6,572 nucleotides of DNA, from NCBI GenBank assembly GCA_023230025.1, contig JALNYD010000158.1:1-6572 (forward strand), read 5' to 3'. The notes below the pieces were generated by a model. The model had not been told where the DNA came from and did no database searches. It saw only the letters and a list, made by a program, of their open reading frames with translations. This document shows positions 6,219 through 6,572 of this stretch, in pieces. Made by a program: the position numbers and the translations under genes. Source of the stretch: Candidatus Cloacimonadota bacterium (lineage in GTDB: Bacteria > Cloacimonadota > Cloacimonadia > Cloacimonadales > Cloacimonadaceae). Positions within the stretch are counted from its first letter, which is position 1. Each line of letters begins with the position of its first letter.

Positions 6219-6357
6219 GCTAACTGAAATGTCGTGCCGATGGCACTCAAAACAATTGTGTTAAAACCGTTTGCTATCTAAAATGTCGTCCCGCTGGGAC
6301 TCATCACGGTTCATGCTTTTGATCATGCTAGCTAAAATGCCGTGCCGGACTCACTCA
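6219..6357. repeat. three 31-base hairpin repeats on a 54-base period
   Basis: Copies lie at 6219-6249, 6273-6303 and 6327-6357, separated by two 23-base spacers unrelated to each other. The shared pattern is GCTAnCTrAAATGyCGTs, then a hairpin, then ACTCA. By hand, copies 1 and 2 share 26 of 31 bases, copies 1 and 3 share 24, and copies 2 and 3 share 23. Copy 1 folds as GTGCC-GAT-GGCAC (6234-6246) and copy 2 as GTCCC-GCT-GGGAC (6288-6300), with both sides of one pair changed together. Copy 3 (6342-6354) keeps only the outer three pairs. The last copy runs into the stop codon of the convergent acetyltransferase gene. It looks like a REP-type palindromic intergenic family. Its bases diverge too much, and its spacers are too short, for an ordinary CRISPR array. 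Confidence 0.75.
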
Positions 6358-6572
6358 ATTCTCAATCACATACCGATAGCCCAGCACCGGTACCGGCACC
6401 TCGCAGACCGTCAGGATCTTGCGATCGACCAATTCCCCGCCCATGGCGGCATAAAAGCCTGTGGAGCGGTTCTTTTCTGCCACCCACACGATCATGGTGC
6501 GGCGCGAATCCTGCTTCATCAGTTCCACAAAGCGCTTGAAGAGTGCCTTGCCAATCCCCCGGCCTTGGAACT
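6355..6572 (-). CDS. GNAT family N-acetyltransferase, C-terminal part (5' end outside window)
   Basis: The minus strand reads 71 codons to a TGA (complement of 6355-6357). It begins FQGRGIGKALFKRFVELMK, which matches the Q/R-x-x-G-x-G/A acetyl-CoA pyrophosphate-binding loop (motif A) and following helix of GNAT enzymes. It continues with VWVAEKNRSTGFYAAMGGE, the motif B region in which a residue pair such as FY precedes the G-F/G turn. The substrate cannot be told. The start lies beyond the right edge. The gene is convergent with the receiver gene and has host-like GC content, so it is probably ordinary chromosomal flank rather than part of the accessory operon. Confidence 0.85.
   Translation of the reverse strand, partial: FQGRGIGKALFKRFVELMKQDSRRTMIVWVAEKNRSTGFYAAMGGELVDRKILTVCEVPVPVLGYRYVIEN

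Noticed and set aside
6234..6300. Intrinsic transcription terminators formed by the hairpins
   Set aside because: Stems are only five pairs and are followed by ACTCA, with no run of T on either strand.
6219..6357. CRISPR array
   Set aside because: The repeats differ at 5 to 8 of 31 positions, the spacers are only 23 bases, there are three clear copies and no cas gene is in view. A structured REP-like element fits better.
6342..6539. Plus-strand frame rich in Pro, Ser and Arg at the right end
   Set aside because: It is the shadow of the minus-strand acetyltransferase, whose GNAT motif is clear.

Overview
The window reads as a piece of a bacterial chromosome carrying a compact accessory operon that looks like a regulated, defence-type signalling locus. 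A sigma-54 (bEBP) activator, a candidate -24/-12 promoter and clear Shine-Dalgarno sites point to a Gram-negative-type bacterium. Base composition is mosaic, about 50% GC at the flanks and about 35-38% in much of the centre. A member of Cloacimonadota or a similar anaerobic lineage is only a guess; the sequence does not fix the taxon.

Layout: (1) Positions 1-318 hold the C-terminal end of a sigma-54-dependent AAA+ activator with a Fis-type DNA-binding helix-turn-helix. (2) Positions 319-467 are a short regulatory gap containing a 15-codon reading frame, TGCA-type repeats and a well-placed candidate sigma-54 promoter (419-434). (3) Positions 468-653 encode an unrecognised 61-residue protein. 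(4) Positions 659-2494 encode a 611-residue fusion of a NERD-like nuclease domain with a UvrD/SF1-type helicase. (5) Positions 2499-5072 encode an 857-residue soluble protein with helical, TPR-like repeats and a C-terminal histidine kinase. (6) Positions 5050-6144 encode a 364-residue protein with an enlarged receiver domain and an all-alpha C-terminal region. (7) Positions 6145-6357 hold an array of 31-base hairpin repeats on an exact 54-base period. (8) Positions 6355-6572, minus strand, hold the C-terminal end of a GNAT acetyltransferase, convergent with the operon.

Genes 3 to 6 are tightly packed (gaps of 5 and 4 nt, then a 23-nt overlap) and are probably one transcript. My working model is inference. 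The upstream activator switches on the operon from the sigma-54 promoter. The TPR-like kinase senses a cytoplasmic cue and phosphorylates the receiver protein. The NERD-helicase, and possibly the receiver protein's alpha-helical tail, act as nucleic-acid-directed effectors. The kinase/receiver logic recalls the Detocs anti-phage system, but no purine nucleoside phosphorylase-type effector is present and a nuclease-helicase stands in the operon, so it would be a different or variant system.

The strongest structural oddity is a sharp composition change inside the kinase gene near 4250, exactly where the TPR-like sensor gives way to the kinase core. This suggests a sensor/effector cassette was exchanged against a retained kinase-receiver core.
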